Below, in pieces: positions 1 to 8,412 of a DNA stretch of 17,847 nucleotides. Each line of letters starts with the position of its first letter. The stretch's first letter is position 1. The translations under genes and the position numbers were made by a program. The stretch comes from JAFGRR01 sp964499235 (lineage in GTDB: Bacteria; Planctomycetota; Phycisphaerae; UBA1845; Fen-1342). The stretch is taken from NCBI GenBank assembly GCA_964499235.1, contig CAZCKC010000072.1, positions 1 to 17,847 of the forward strand, read 5' to 3'. The notes below the pieces were generated by a model. The model was not told the DNA's origin and ran no database searches. It saw only the letters and a program-made list of their open reading frames with translations.

Positions 1-954
1 CTAGCCGCTGCGGGCGATGCGGTGCTGGACGCCCTTCTGCAGCAGGATGAACAGCAGCAACAGCGCGCCGATGGCGATGCGGGCCCAGGTCGAGTTGAAG
101 TTGGCCATGAAGACCGGGATGCTCGTGATCATGCCGAAGATGACCAGGCCGACGAAGGTCCCGGCCACGTAACCCACCCCGCCGGTCAAGAGTGTTCCCC
201 CGATGACGACTACTGCGATGGCGTCGAGCTCGAGCATAACGGCGTTGGTCGGCTTGCCGGCGAAGGTGCTCATCGTCAGCGTGACGGCGCCGAGGGCTGC
301 ACAGAAGCCGCTGATGGCGTAGACGCCAATCTTCGCCCGGGCGACCGCCAGCCCCATCAGCTCGGCGGAACTCTGGCTGCCGCCGATGGCGTAGACGGTG
401 CGGCCGAAGCGCGTGCCGTGGGCGACGACGATCGCGAGCACGAAGACGGCCAGGAAGATCAGCACGGTCAGGGGCAGCGGCCCGAGGCGGATCGCCAGCA
501 GCGTGCTGAAGAAGTCGTGCTCGACCCGGATCGACTCCAGGCTGATCAGAAAGGCGAGGCCGCGGGCGACGTACATCCCGCCCAACGTGACGAGAAACGG
601 CGGAAGGTTGAAGGCGTGGATGAGCGTGCCCTGCCCGGCGCCGAAGGCGGTCCCCAGCAGCAGGACAGCGCCGATCGCGGCGGCCGGGTGCCAGCCGGCC
701 TGCGCGACCAGGGCTGCCAGCACGACGGTGCCGAAGGCGACGACCGCGCCGACGGAGAGGTCGATGCCGCCGGAGAGGATGACGAAGGTCATGCCGAGCG
801 CGGTGAGGCCGAGGGTGGTGTTGCGAAGGAATCCGATGAAGACGCGCTGCGAGAGGAAGCCCTCGAACTGAAACGCGGCGAGCGTGTAGAGCAGGATGCA
901 CGCCAGCAGTGTGGCCAGGATCGGCAGGCGTTGCAGCGCGAAGAGCCGCGTCAT
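1..954 (-). CDS. yjfF: Sugar (furanose) ABC transporter permease, YjfF-like
   Basis: This is an inner-membrane permease, 317 residues, one of two that would form the channel of a furanose importer. It is strongly hydrophobic throughout, with about eight to ten likely membrane spans. Family hallmarks are visible: SGGIDLSVGA at residues 61-70, the cytoplasmic-loop motif TRFGRTVYAIGG at about 181-192, and ELDAIAVVVIGGTLLTGG at about 242-259, all closely matching E. coli YjfF as I remember it. The ATG at 954 overlaps the stop of the preceding ytfT-like gene in the arrangement ATGA, so translation is probably coupled. The TAG stop falls on the first three bases of the window, so the gene is complete but anything downstream in the operon is out of view. 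Substrate is inferred from the operon: galactofuranose in the E. coli relative, more likely L-arabinofuranose here because of the neighbouring GH127 enzyme. Confidence 0.92.
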   Translation of the reverse strand: MTRLFALQRLPILATLLACILLYTLAAFQFEGFLSQRVFIGFLRNTTLGLTALGMTFVILSGGIDLSVGAVVAFGTVVLAALVAQAGWHPAAAIGAVLLLGTAFGAGQGTLIHAFNLPPFLVTLGGMYVARGLAFLISLESIRVEHDFFSTLLAIRLGPLPLTVLIFLAVFVLAIVVAHGTRFGRTVYAIGGSQSSAELMGLAVARAKIGVYAISGFCAALGAVTLTMSTFAGKPTNAVMLELDAIAVVVIGGTLLTGGVGYVAGTFVGLVIFGMITSIPVFMANFNSTWARIAIGALLLLFILLQKGVQHRIARSG

Positions 955-1994
955 GCCGGCCCCCCCTGTGCCCGGGCGAAGACGCGGCGCTGGAAACGCT
1001 TCAGGCCGTCGCGCAGGCGCTCGGATTGGAGCAGGCAGACGACGATGACGACGGCGCCCTTGATGGCGAAGGCCTGGTTGCTGGGGATGGCGTGCATGCT
1101 GAAGGTGACGTCGAGGGTCTCGATCAGCAGGGCGCCGAGCAGCGTGCCGGCCAGTGTGAAGCGTCCGCCGGTCAGCGCCGTGCCGCCGATCACGACGGCG
1201 AGGATCGCGTCGAGCTCGAGGTAGAGGCCAGCGAGGTTCGGGTCGGCCGCGGTCACGTCGGCGGCGTGGATGACGCCGGCGAGCCCGGCGCAGCCGCCGG
1301 CGAGGGTGTAGGCGCAGAGCTTCAGCGACCAGACGCGGATGCCGGCGACGCGGCTGGCGCGCTCGTTCTCGCCGACCGCGGCGATCAGGAGGCCGAGCGC
1401 CGAGCTGCGGAGGACCAGCGCGGCGATGGCGTACGCGAGCAGAACGAACCAGACGGGAGCCGGCAGCGCGAGGAACTGGCCGCTGCCGAGCGACTGCAGC
1501 GCGGCGTTCTGGAAGGTGATGACCTGGCCGGCGCTCAGCAGCATTGCCACGCCGCGGCCGGCGACCATCAGCACGAGCGTCGCGACGATTGGCTGGATGC
1601 CGAAGGCGGCCACCAGCACGCCGTTCCAAGCGCCGAAGAGCAGCGCGACGCCGAGCGCCGCCCCGACCGCCACGAACACCGGAACATCTTGCGTGATCAG
1701 GACGGCCGCCACGACGCCGGCGATGGCCAGCACCGAGCCGACCGACAGGTCGATGCCGCCGGTGGCGATCACCAGCGTCATGCCGAGCGCGGTGATCAGC
1801 AGCGGGGCGCTGTCGAGCACGTCGATGAGCGTTCCGGTGAGCCGGGTCGTGCCGTCCCCGGACGTCACGGAGCCGAAGTGAAAGAACTGGGGCGTCAGGA
1901 ATGCGTTCACGATGAGCAGTACTGCCAAGGCCAGCAGCGGCCAGATGATCCGCGGCAGCGGCCGGCGGGTCGGCTTGGCGCTCTCAGGCGGCAT
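951..1994 (-). CDS. ytfT: Sugar (furanose) ABC transporter permease, YtfT-like
   Basis: This is the second inner-membrane permease of the importer, 347 residues, the usual size for the family. The first 16 or so residues are hydrophilic and basic (cytoplasmic), followed by repeated membrane spans. Conserved segments include GMTLVIATGGIDLSVGS at about 71-87, WNGVLVAAFGIQPIVATL at about 123-140, and LELDAILAVVIGGTALTGGR at 259-278, matching E. coli YtfT in order and wording. The ATG at 1994 lies 11 bases inside the end of the ATPase gene and has no clear Shine-Dalgarno sequence, so it probably relies on coupling. Its own stop overlaps the yjfF start by four bases. It is expected to pair with YjfF as a heterodimer driven by the double ATPase encoded just upstream. 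Confidence 0.92.
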   Translation of the reverse strand: MPPESAKPTRRPLPRIIWPLLALAVLLIVNAFLTPQFFHFGSVTSGDGTTRLTGTLIDVLDSAPLLITALGMTLVIATGGIDLSVGSVLAIAGVVAAVLITQDVPVFVAVGAALGVALLFGAWNGVLVAAFGIQPIVATLVLMVAGRGVAMLLSAGQVITFQNAALQSLGSGQFLALPAPVWFVLLAYAIAALVLRSSALGLLIAAVGENERASRVAGIRVWSLKLCAYTLAGGCAGLAGVIHAADVTAADPNLAGLYLELDAILAVVIGGTALTGGRFTLAGTLLGALLIETLDVTFSMHAIPSNQAFAIKGAVVIVVCLLQSERLRDGLKRFQRRVFARAQGGPA

Positions 1995-3537
1995 CGGCGG
2001 TGCGCTCGGCGATCAGGTGCATGATGCGGGGCAGGTCGATCTCGTCGCCGGCCAGCTCGCCGACCGGCTGGCGGTCGCGAAGCACGAGCACGCGGTGGCA
2101 GTTGCGCACGACCTCTTCGAGCTCGGACGAGATGAAGAGGATGGCCATGCCGTGCTGGCTGAGGCGGCCGATGAGCTTCTCGATCTCGGCCTTGGCGCCG
2201 ACGTCGATGCCGCGGGTGGGCTCGTCAACGATCAGGAAGCGTGGGGTGGCGGCGAGCCAGCGGGCGAGGACGACTTTTTGCTGGTTGCCGCCGCTAAGCT
2301 GGCCGACGGGCTTGTCGAGGTCGGGCGTCGCGATGCGGAGGGCGTCGACGTATTCCTGGGCGAGGGCGCGCTGCCGGCGGCCGCCGAGCGCGCGCAACCA
2401 GCCGCGGCGGGCCTGCAGCGCAAGGGCGATGTTCTCGCGGACCGAGAGGCCGGGGATGATGCCCTCGACCTTGCGGTCCTCGGGGCAGAAGCCGGCGCCG
2501 GCGGCGATCGCTTCGCGCGGGGTGCGGAGGCGGCCTTCGCGGTCGCCGATCCGCAGCGTGCCCTGATCGGCGGGGGCGAGGCCGAAGAGCAGCCGGGCGA
2601 ATTCCGTGCGGCCGGAGCCGAGCAGGCCGGCGAGGCCGACGATCTCGCCGCGCTGGATCTGGAGCGAGGTGGGGGCGATCGCGCCGCGCTGGCCGAGCTG
2701 TTGGGCGGCGACGAAGGGCTGAGCGGACGTCTCGGCGGTGCGGGGGGCGGGCTGGTGGGTGCCGAGGGTGGCGGCCTGCGCGACGGACTGGCCGATCATC
2801 TTCGCGACGAGCTCGAGCTGGGGGAGTTCGGCGGTGGGGTAGGTGCCGACGAGCTGGCCGTTGCGAAGGACGGTCAGGCGGTCGCTGATGTTGTAGACCT
2901 GGTCGAGGAAGTGGGTGACGAAGATGATGCCGAGGCCCTCGTCGCGGAGGCGGCGCAGCGTGCGGAAGAGCTGCTCGACCTCCGGCTGGTCGAGGCTGGC
3001 GGTGGGCTCGTCGAGGATCAGCAGGCGGGCGTCGACACTGAGGGCCCGCGCGATGGCGACCATCTGCTGAAGCGCGACCGAGTAGGTGTGGAGCGGCTGC
3101 GTGACGTCAATATCGATCTGGAGCCGCTGGAGCAGGGCCTGCGCGGTTCGGCGCATCGGCTGCCAGCGGATCAGGCCGAGCCGGCGCTGCTCGCGGCCGA
3201 GGCAGACGTTTTCGGCCACGGAGAGGTTGGGGATGAGGTTGACTTCCTGGTAGACGGGGCTGATGCCGATGCGCTGGGCGTCGAGGGGCGAGCGGGGGCT
3301 GATCGGCTGGCCGGCGAAGCGCATTTTGCCGCCGTCGCGGCGGTAGACGCCGGTGAGCACCTTGAGCAGCGTGGACTTGCCGGCGCCGTTCTCGCCGAGC
3401 AGGGCGTGGATCTCGCCGGCGCGGACGGCGAAGTCGACGCGGTCGAGCGCGCGGACGCCGGGGAACTCCTTGGTGATCTGCACCATTTGGAGCAGCGGCG
3501 GCGCGGAAGCGGCGGTCCCGGCGTCTTCCGGCGCCAC
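1984..3537 (-). CDS. ytfR: Sugar ABC transporter ATPase with two ABC domains, YtfR-like
   Basis: This is the cytoplasmic ATPase of the furanose importer, 517 residues from the chosen start. It has two fused ABC domains, as in all CUT2-type sugar importers. The N domain has Walker A GENGAGKST at 48-56, a degenerate signature YSVALQQM at 152-159, Walker B LLILDEP at 172-178 with E177, and switch H209. The C domain has a degenerate Walker A (GLLGSGRTE, 304-312, lacking the GKS/T), signature SGGNQQK at 415-421, and Walker B FLIVDEPTRG with E439. This asymmetry is normal for the family. I chose a GTG start at 3537: it lies two bases after the GH127 stop (TGAGCGTG) and has AGGTGG about eight bases upstream. 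The ATG at 3486 would begin four residues before the conserved ITKEFPGV segment and has no ribosome site. E. coli YtfR is about 500 residues. Confidence 0.93.
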   Translation of the reverse strand: MAPEDAGTAASAPPLLQMVQITKEFPGVRALDRVDFAVRAGEIHALLGENGAGKSTLLKVLTGVYRRDGGKMRFAGQPISPRSPLDAQRIGISPVYQEVNLIPNLSVAENVCLGREQRRLGLIRWQPMRRTAQALLQRLQIDIDVTQPLHTYSVALQQMVAIARALSVDARLLILDEPTASLDQPEVEQLFRTLRRLRDEGLGIIFVTHFLDQVYNISDRLTVLRNGQLVGTYPTAELPQLELVAKMIGQSVAQAATLGTHQPAPRTAETSAQPFVAAQQLGQRGAIAPTSLQIQRGEIVGLAGLLGSGRTEFARLLFGLAPADQGTLRIGDREGRLRTPREAIAAGAGFCPEDRKVEGIIPGLSVRENIALALQARRGWLRALGGRRQRALAQEYVDALRIATPDLDKPVGQLSGGNQQKVVLARWLAATPRFLIVDEPTRGIDVGAKAEIEKLIGRLSQHGMAILFISSELEEVVRNCHRVLVLRDRQPVGELAGDEIDLPRIMHLIAERTADAA

Positions 3538-3539
3538 GC

Positions 3540-6500
3540 TCAGTCCACCTGCCACTCGAGGATCCCGCCGGAATAGTCGGGCTGAAGCTCGACCACCAGG
3601 CGCAGGGCGGTGGTGGTCACGGGCTCGAACTCGGCCGCGGTTGGCGCGTCGAGCTGCGGGGTCTCGTGTTCGACCTGGCGCAGCTTCACGGGCCGCCAGG
3701 TGGTGCCATCGTGGAAGAAAAGCTGCCAGTCGGCCGGCAAGCGGCAGCCGCCGCCGGGGCGGTCGTCGAACCAGTAGATCTTGGAGGAAGAGAGCGACTG
3801 CGGCGTGTCGAAGGTGTACTGAACCCACTCGCTGGTGCCGCGATGGTCCCACCAGGTGAAGCGCGGGATGCCGTGGTCCTGGGCGTTTTTGGGCTGGTAG
3901 CCGTCGTTGAGTGCGGCCAGGGAGTTGTCGACGTAGGAGGCCGAAGGCTCGGCCGCGGCGGCCAACGTCTTGACCGGCGGGTCTTCGGCGGCTGCGGGTG
4001 TGCGGGCGAGCCAGACGCTCATCTCGCCGGGCGCGCGGTGGTTCCAGGCGTAGTACGGCACGGCGGTCAGGTTGACGCGCTGGGTTTCGTTTCGGCCGTC
4101 GACGCGTTGGACGGCCTGGGCGGTCCCGGTGAGGACCGTCACGCCGTTGAGCAGGTCGGAGCGGAACTCGGCCGCGAGTTCGACATCGTCGGGCAGGACG
4201 AGGTTGCGGACGAAGCCGTCGAAGTCGGCGCCCTCGACGCAGTAAACGAGCGGGCCGCGCTCGAGCGCGACGCGGTCCTGGTTGTCGGCGATCTCGGGGT
4301 GGGAGCGCACGCGGCGGATGGGCATCTCGATGTCGAGGACGACGGTGTCGCGCTCCCACGTGCGGGTGAGCTTGGCATAGCCCTGGTCGAGCTCGATGGG
4401 GACGGGCTGGCCGTTGACGGTCAGCGTCACGTCGGACGCTCGCGGGCTCTCGTAGCGGTAGAGGTCGCTGGGGACCGGCAGGCCGCGGGCCCAGCCGGGT
4501 ATCCGGACGCAGAGGGTGAACTCGCGCGGCTGGTCGGGGGTGACGGTGAGGGCGATGCGGCCGTTCCAGGGGTAGCGAGTTTCCTGCTTGATGGTGACTT
4601 CCTGGTCGCCGAGGGAGAGGCGGCTGTCGCTGGCGGCGAAGAGGTTGACGTAGACCGCGTCGTCGGTGACGCCGTAGAGGAAGCCGGGCATGGAGGGCAG
4701 GAAGCGGGCGACGTTGGTCGGGCAGCAGGCGGTACCGTACCACGGCTGGCGGCGGTGGTCGCGGTGGGCCATCAGCGGGTTGACGTAGAAGAAGCGGTCA
4801 CCGCTGAAGGAGACGCCGGCAAGAAAGCCGTTGTAGAGCACGCGCTCGAGGACGTCGGCGTAGCGGGCGTCGCCGTGGAGCATGAACATGCGGTGGTTCC
4901 ACAGCGCGTTGCCGATCGCGGCGCAGGTCTCGGCATAGGCGGACGCGTTGGGCAGCTCGTAGTCTTCACCGAAGGACTCACCGCCGTGGCGGGCGCCGAT
5001 GCCGCCGGTGATGTACATCCGGCGACTGACCATGTTCTCCCAGATGCGGTCGATCGCGCGGATGAAGGCTTGGTTGCCAGTGAGGGCAGCGACGTCGGCC
5101 ATGCCACAGTACATGTAGGCGGCGCGGACAGCGTGCCCGACGGGGAAGGCCTGAAGCGTGACCGGCTCGTGGTCTTGGGCATACGGTCCGTAGAGCTCGT
5201 CGCGCTGATCCTGGCGGCCGCGCTGGTCGAGGAAGAAGTACGCGAGATCGAGAAAGCGGCGGTCGTTGGTCAGGCGGTAGAGCTTGGCGAGGCCGATCTC
5301 GATTTCCTGGTGGCCGGGGACATCGTGGCGGGCGTGGGGGCCGAACTCCGTGGCGATCAGCTCGGCGTTCTTTAGCGCGACGTCGAGGAGGGTGCGCTTG
5401 CCGGTGGCCTGGTAGTGGGCGGCGGCGGCTTCGTACAGGTGGCCGACGTTGTAAAGCTCGTGGCTGTGCGCGAGGTGTGACCAGCGCGCGTCGCCGATGC
5501 GGTCGGGTGGGTTCTCGGGCTCGAGCGTGCGGATCGTCAGGAGGTAGCCATCGTCCTCCTGGGCGGCCGCGACCTTGGTGATCAGGTCGTCGAGGTAGCG
5601 GTCGAGCTCGGGATCGTCGCGGAGAGCCAGGGCGTAGGCGGCGCCCTCCATCACCTTGAAAACGTCCGAGTCGTTGTAACGCAGGCCGACGAAGCCGCCT
5701 TCCTCGAGGCCGCCTGCACGGGCGAGGTTGGCGATGCGGCCGGTGTCCTCGCAGCGCTGGAACGTGTAGGGGATCGTCGTCTCGAGCGCCTGCTCGAGGC
5801 GGGGCTGCCAGAAGTCGTCGGTGATGTTGACGGCCGTGAATGGCACCGGGCGAATCGGGTACTCGCCGGCGCCGGCGCCGGGGTCGGCGGGGCCGGTGAC
5901 CTGCCATTCGAGGATGCCGGCCGAGGCGTCGGCGTGCAGTTCGGCTTCGAGGCGCAGGCGCGTCGTGGTGACGGGCTTGAAGGTGACGAGGTTGAAGCGG
6001 TCGCGGGCCACGCCGTACTCGTCGCCGGTCTCGACGGGCTTGAGCGTGCCGTTGTCGTCGTAGAGCAGCCGCCAGGAGGCGGGCACGCGGCAGCCCCCGC
6101 CGGGGCGGTCGTCGAACCAGTAGACGGCCGTCTCGTCGACGGTTCGCGGGGTCTCGAAGGTGTACTCGACCCACTCGGTGGTGCCTTCATGGTCCCACCA
6201 GGTGAAGCGCGGGATGCTGGTATCGTTGGAATCGGTGGGGATCTTCTGGTCGCTGAGCGCGGCCGTCGTGTCACCCGACCAGACGTGCGAGGCGTTGGCG
6301 GGTTTCGCCTGAACCGGCTTGGTCCACTCGTAGCTGTTCCACTTGGTGGAGACGGTGGGGAAAGCGCTGATCCGCAGGCGGGCGCCGCCCATCGGGATCA
6401 GCGTGAGGGGCTCGACCGGCTCGGTCGTGCGGGCCGGGCTGGCCTGCAGCTGGTTGACGAGGTTGTTCTCGTCGAGCGTCCACTGGGGGATCTGGCGGCC

Positions 6501-8342
6501 CTTGACGCGCAGCCTGATCGGCGGGTTGTCGGCCACGAAGGGCTGGGCCGGCAACGGGCCATCGGCCTCGATGACCTCGATGCCGGCGGTCGGGTCGCGC
6601 TCGTCCAGCACGAGGCCGTAGTTCCAGTCCGAGCCGGGCAGGATGTCGTGGGCGGGGAACTCGTCGGTGCCGCCGGTGCGCTCGTAGTGCTCGTCGATCT
6701 GCAGCGCGTAGGTGAGCGGGCCGCGGGTGATCGAGACGCTGCCGTGGTTGCGGTCCCAGCGGTCGATCCGCAGGCTCATCGGGAACGCGACGGTGACGGT
6801 CGTGCGGCCGGTCCAGCGGCGGTTGATGCGGACGAACTTCTGGGAAGCGTTGTCGACCGTCTGCGTGCGGCCGTCGATCGTGACCAGGACCTGGTCGGCC
6901 CACTGCGGGACGCGGAGGTAGAGCGGGAACTCGACCGGGCGCGGCACGTCGACCTGGAGCTCGAGCTCTTCGCGGAACGGATAGTCGGTGCGGCTGACGA
7001 CGGTCGCCTCGACGCCGTCGGCGACCTTGGCGGTCACCTTGCTTGGCGCGTAGAGGGCCGCGGCGAGGCCGTTGTCGGGCGTGGCGAGCCAGAGGTGTTC
7101 GGCGAAGTACGGCCAACCGTGACCGCTGTTGTGCTGACAGCAGCGGTGGATGTGGCCATTCATCTGGTACATCGGGCCGGAGTTGAGGATGCCGGGGGCC
7201 TTGCTCTTGCTGTCGGACATCGGGTGGTTGGGGGCGGTGAGGTAGCGCAGCGCCTTGTGGTCGGCGGTCGTGGCGGCGGGCAGGTCGTTGAAGGCGACCT
7301 CTTCGCAGCGGTCGGCCCACTTCAGGTCGCCGGTGTACTTGAGCAGCTCCTCGAACGAGAGCATGAACTCGACCATGGTGCAGGTTTCGGCTGCCTGGCG
7401 CGGGCCGGTGTAGCCGGGGCGGGCGACCTCGTCGGCGCCGAACATGCCGCCGGGGACTTGGCCGTAGCGGCTAATGACTTCCTGGTAGCGCTGCTCGGTG
7501 GCGGCGAGGAACTTGGGATCGCGGGCCTTGACCCAGTAAGTGGCGGGTCCGCGGAAGGCTTGCGAGATGTTGACGCCGTGCCAGTTGGCGACCTCTTCGG
7601 TCCAATTGGCGGTGTTGCGGTGGAGCTTGTCGGCGACCTCGAGCAGGAAGTCGTCGCCGGTGCGGTTGTAGAGCCAGTAGACGGTGTTGAGGTTGTCGGC
7701 TGCGCGGTGTTTCTGCCAGAACGGGACGAGGAAGTCTTCTTCCGGGATGGTGAGCAGCCAGCGGGAGTAGTTGGTCATCAGGTCGAGGACGCGCTCGTCG
7801 CCGGTGAACTCGTGGTAGGACTCGAGGGCGTCGAGCATGATCATGTTGGGCCACAGGTCGGGCTTGCCGTCGAGGCGATCGAGGTTGGCGCGGGGGCCGA
7901 AGAAGCCATCTTCGCGTTGGCTGCTGAGGGTGCCTTCGATCCAGCGGGTGGCGCGGGTGATCATGGCGTCATCGCCGAGGACGTAGGCGAGGTCGCCGTA
8001 GCCCTTGAGCCAGTAGGGGAGCTCTTCCCAGGGGTGGTCGCCGGTACCGTCGGCGCTGAGCCAGGCGTTGTTCTCCTCGGCGAGGAAGCGGCTGATGCGG
8101 TGGAGTTGGCCGACGTAGCCGTCGCGCATGAGCTCGAGCTGAGTCGCGAGCCAACCGTGGGGCTCGATCGCGCCGATCGGCAGCTTGACGAGCCGGCTCG
8201 GCTCGAGCGGCGGGCGGTTGCTGGCGTAATGCGCGTTGCGCGTCTCGAGCGGCAGTTCGTTGACGACGGTGACTTCCGCGGCCGCGTTGCTGGCGAAGGT
8301 CGCACTCATAACCAGGATCCCCCGAAGCAGACATCGGATCAT
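3540..8342 (-). CDS. Secreted two-module GH127-type beta-L-arabinofuranosidase
   Basis: This 1600-residue secreted enzyme carries two catalytic modules of the beta-L-arabinofuranosidase fold (PF07944, formerly DUF1680). Residues 1-22 form a signal peptide ending in AAA. Module A (about 43-665) has E319-T-C321 and C401-C402, the Zn/Cys pair expected for the family, with E305 a possible acid/base. A discoidin-like or lectin-like module follows (about 680-815). Module B (about 828-1450) is the classic type: E1122 in GESF, E1138-T-C1140 and C1206-C1207, matching the roles of Glu322, Glu338, Cys340, Cys417 (nucleophile) and Cys418 in HypBA1 of Bifidobacterium. A second copy of the accessory module closes the protein (about 1469-1600). 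Characterised single-module members are about 650 residues, so this is a duplication or fusion. ATG 8342 has AAGGAG ten bases upstream. The gene sits between the binding-protein and ATPase genes. Module A specificity is unknown. Confidence 0.88.
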   Translation of the reverse strand: MIRCLLRGILVMSATFASNAAAEVTVVNELPLETRNAHYASNRPPLEPSRLVKLPIGAIEPHGWLATQLELMRDGYVGQLHRISRFLAEENNAWLSADGTGDHPWEELPYWLKGYGDLAYVLGDDAMITRATRWIEGTLSSQREDGFFGPRANLDRLDGKPDLWPNMIMLDALESYHEFTGDERVLDLMTNYSRWLLTIPEEDFLVPFWQKHRAADNLNTVYWLYNRTGDDFLLEVADKLHRNTANWTEEVANWHGVNISQAFRGPATYWVKARDPKFLAATEQRYQEVISRYGQVPGGMFGADEVARPGYTGPRQAAETCTMVEFMLSFEELLKYTGDLKWADRCEEVAFNDLPAATTADHKALRYLTAPNHPMSDSKSKAPGILNSGPMYQMNGHIHRCCQHNSGHGWPYFAEHLWLATPDNGLAAALYAPSKVTAKVADGVEATVVSRTDYPFREELELQVDVPRPVEFPLYLRVPQWADQVLVTIDGRTQTVDNASQKFVRINRRWTGRTTVTVAFPMSLRIDRWDRNHGSVSITRGPLTYALQIDEHYERTGGTDEFPAHDILPGSDWNYGLVLDERDPTAGIEVIEADGPLPAQPFVADNPPIRLRVKGRQIPQWTLDENNLVNQLQASPARTTEPVEPLTLIPMGGARLRISAFPTVSTKWNSYEWTKPVQAKPANASHVWSGDTTAALSDQKIPTDSNDTSIPRFTWWDHEGTTEWVEYTFETPRTVDETAVYWFDDRPGGGCRVPASWRLLYDDNGTLKPVETGDEYGVARDRFNLVTFKPVTTTRLRLEAELHADASAGILEWQVTGPADPGAGAGEYPIRPVPFTAVNITDDFWQPRLEQALETTIPYTFQRCEDTGRIANLARAGGLEEGGFVGLRYNDSDVFKVMEGAAYALALRDDPELDRYLDDLITKVAAAQEDDGYLLTIRTLEPENPPDRIGDARWSHLAHSHELYNVGHLYEAAAAHYQATGKRTLLDVALKNAELIATEFGPHARHDVPGHQEIEIGLAKLYRLTNDRRFLDLAYFFLDQRGRQDQRDELYGPYAQDHEPVTLQAFPVGHAVRAAYMYCGMADVAALTGNQAFIRAIDRIWENMVSRRMYITGGIGARHGGESFGEDYELPNASAYAETCAAIGNALWNHRMFMLHGDARYADVLERVLYNGFLAGVSFSGDRFFYVNPLMAHRDHRRQPWYGTACCPTNVARFLPSMPGFLYGVTDDAVYVNLFAASDSRLSLGDQEVTIKQETRYPWNGRIALTVTPDQPREFTLCVRIPGWARGLPVPSDLYRYESPRASDVTLTVNGQPVPIELDQGYAKLTRTWERDTVVLDIEMPIRRVRSHPEIADNQDRVALERGPLVYCVEGADFDGFVRNLVLPDDVELAAEFRSDLLNGVTVLTGTAQAVQRVDGRNETQRVNLTAVPYYAWNHRAPGEMSVWLARTPAAAEDPPVKTLAAAAEPSASYVDNSLAALNDGYQPKNAQDHGIPRFTWWDHRGTSEWVQYTFDTPQSLSSSKIYWFDDRPGGGCRLPADWQLFFHDGTTWRPVKLRQVEHETPQLDAPTAAEFEPVTTTALRLVVELQPDYSGGILEWQVD
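3543..3938 (-). repeat. Accessory-module repeat, copy 2 (C-terminal)
   Basis: This encodes residues about 1469-1600 of the GH127 protein. It repeats the module at 5895-6305 at both protein and DNA level. Shared protein blocks are IPRFTWWDH, YWFDDRPGGGCR and GILEWQV. In DNA, the stretches around 3842-3872 and 3744-3779 are almost identical to those around 6189-6218 and 6089-6125. The two copies lie about 2346 bases apart in register. The pattern (beta-rich, tryptophan-rich, ending a domain) suggests a carbohydrate-binding or F5/8-type C-like fold, by inference only. Confidence 0.85.
5895..6305 (-). repeat. Accessory-module repeat, copy 1 (between catalytic modules)
   Basis: This encodes residues about 680-816 of the GH127 protein, linking catalytic module A to module B. 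It is followed by a small Gly/Ala/Pro linker (PADPGAGAGEYP). The match to the C-terminal copy is close, including the conserved cysteine in GGGCRVP (residue 751, against 1533 in copy 2). Recombination between the copies would remove exactly one catalytic module in frame. Confidence 0.85.
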
Positions 8343-8384
8343 TACCCACAAACTCCTTGACGTCATGGGGCAACTGACGCGCAG

Positions 8385-8405
8385 CACGCTCGGCGCGCCG
8401 GCGTG
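8385..8405 (-). other. Intercistronic stem-loop between binding-protein and GH127 genes
   Basis: CACGC (8385-8389) pairs with GCGTG (8401-8405) around an inner self-complementary CGGCGCGCCG with one bulged base. It lies in the 70-base gap after the binding-protein stop. There is no T-run on the minus strand, so it is not a standard terminator. Such stem-loops after the binding-protein gene of ABC operons often protect the upstream message and give more binding protein than permease; that role is inferred here. Confidence 0.45.
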
Positions 8406-8412
8406 GCAGGGA

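Noticed and set aside
1912..3576. Long plus-strand open frame opposite the ATPase gene
   Set aside because: The minus strand encodes a textbook double ABC ATPase here. The plus frame gives a repetitive Ala/Glu/Asp/Gly product with no recognisable domain and no ribosome site.
3538..4743. Upstream extension of the ATPase frame into the GH127 gene
   Set aside because: The open frame continues upstream, but the translated part is arginine- and proline-rich noise under the GH127 coding sequence. The GTG at 3537 has a ribosome site and fits the family length.
5934..8360. Long open frame (808 codons) on the plus strand across the GH127 gene
   Set aside because: It lies opposite the GH127 frame, whose protein has clear catalytic motifs. 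The plus-strand product is low-complexity and rich in Val, Gly, Ala and Asp, as expected of an antisense frame in GC-rich DNA.
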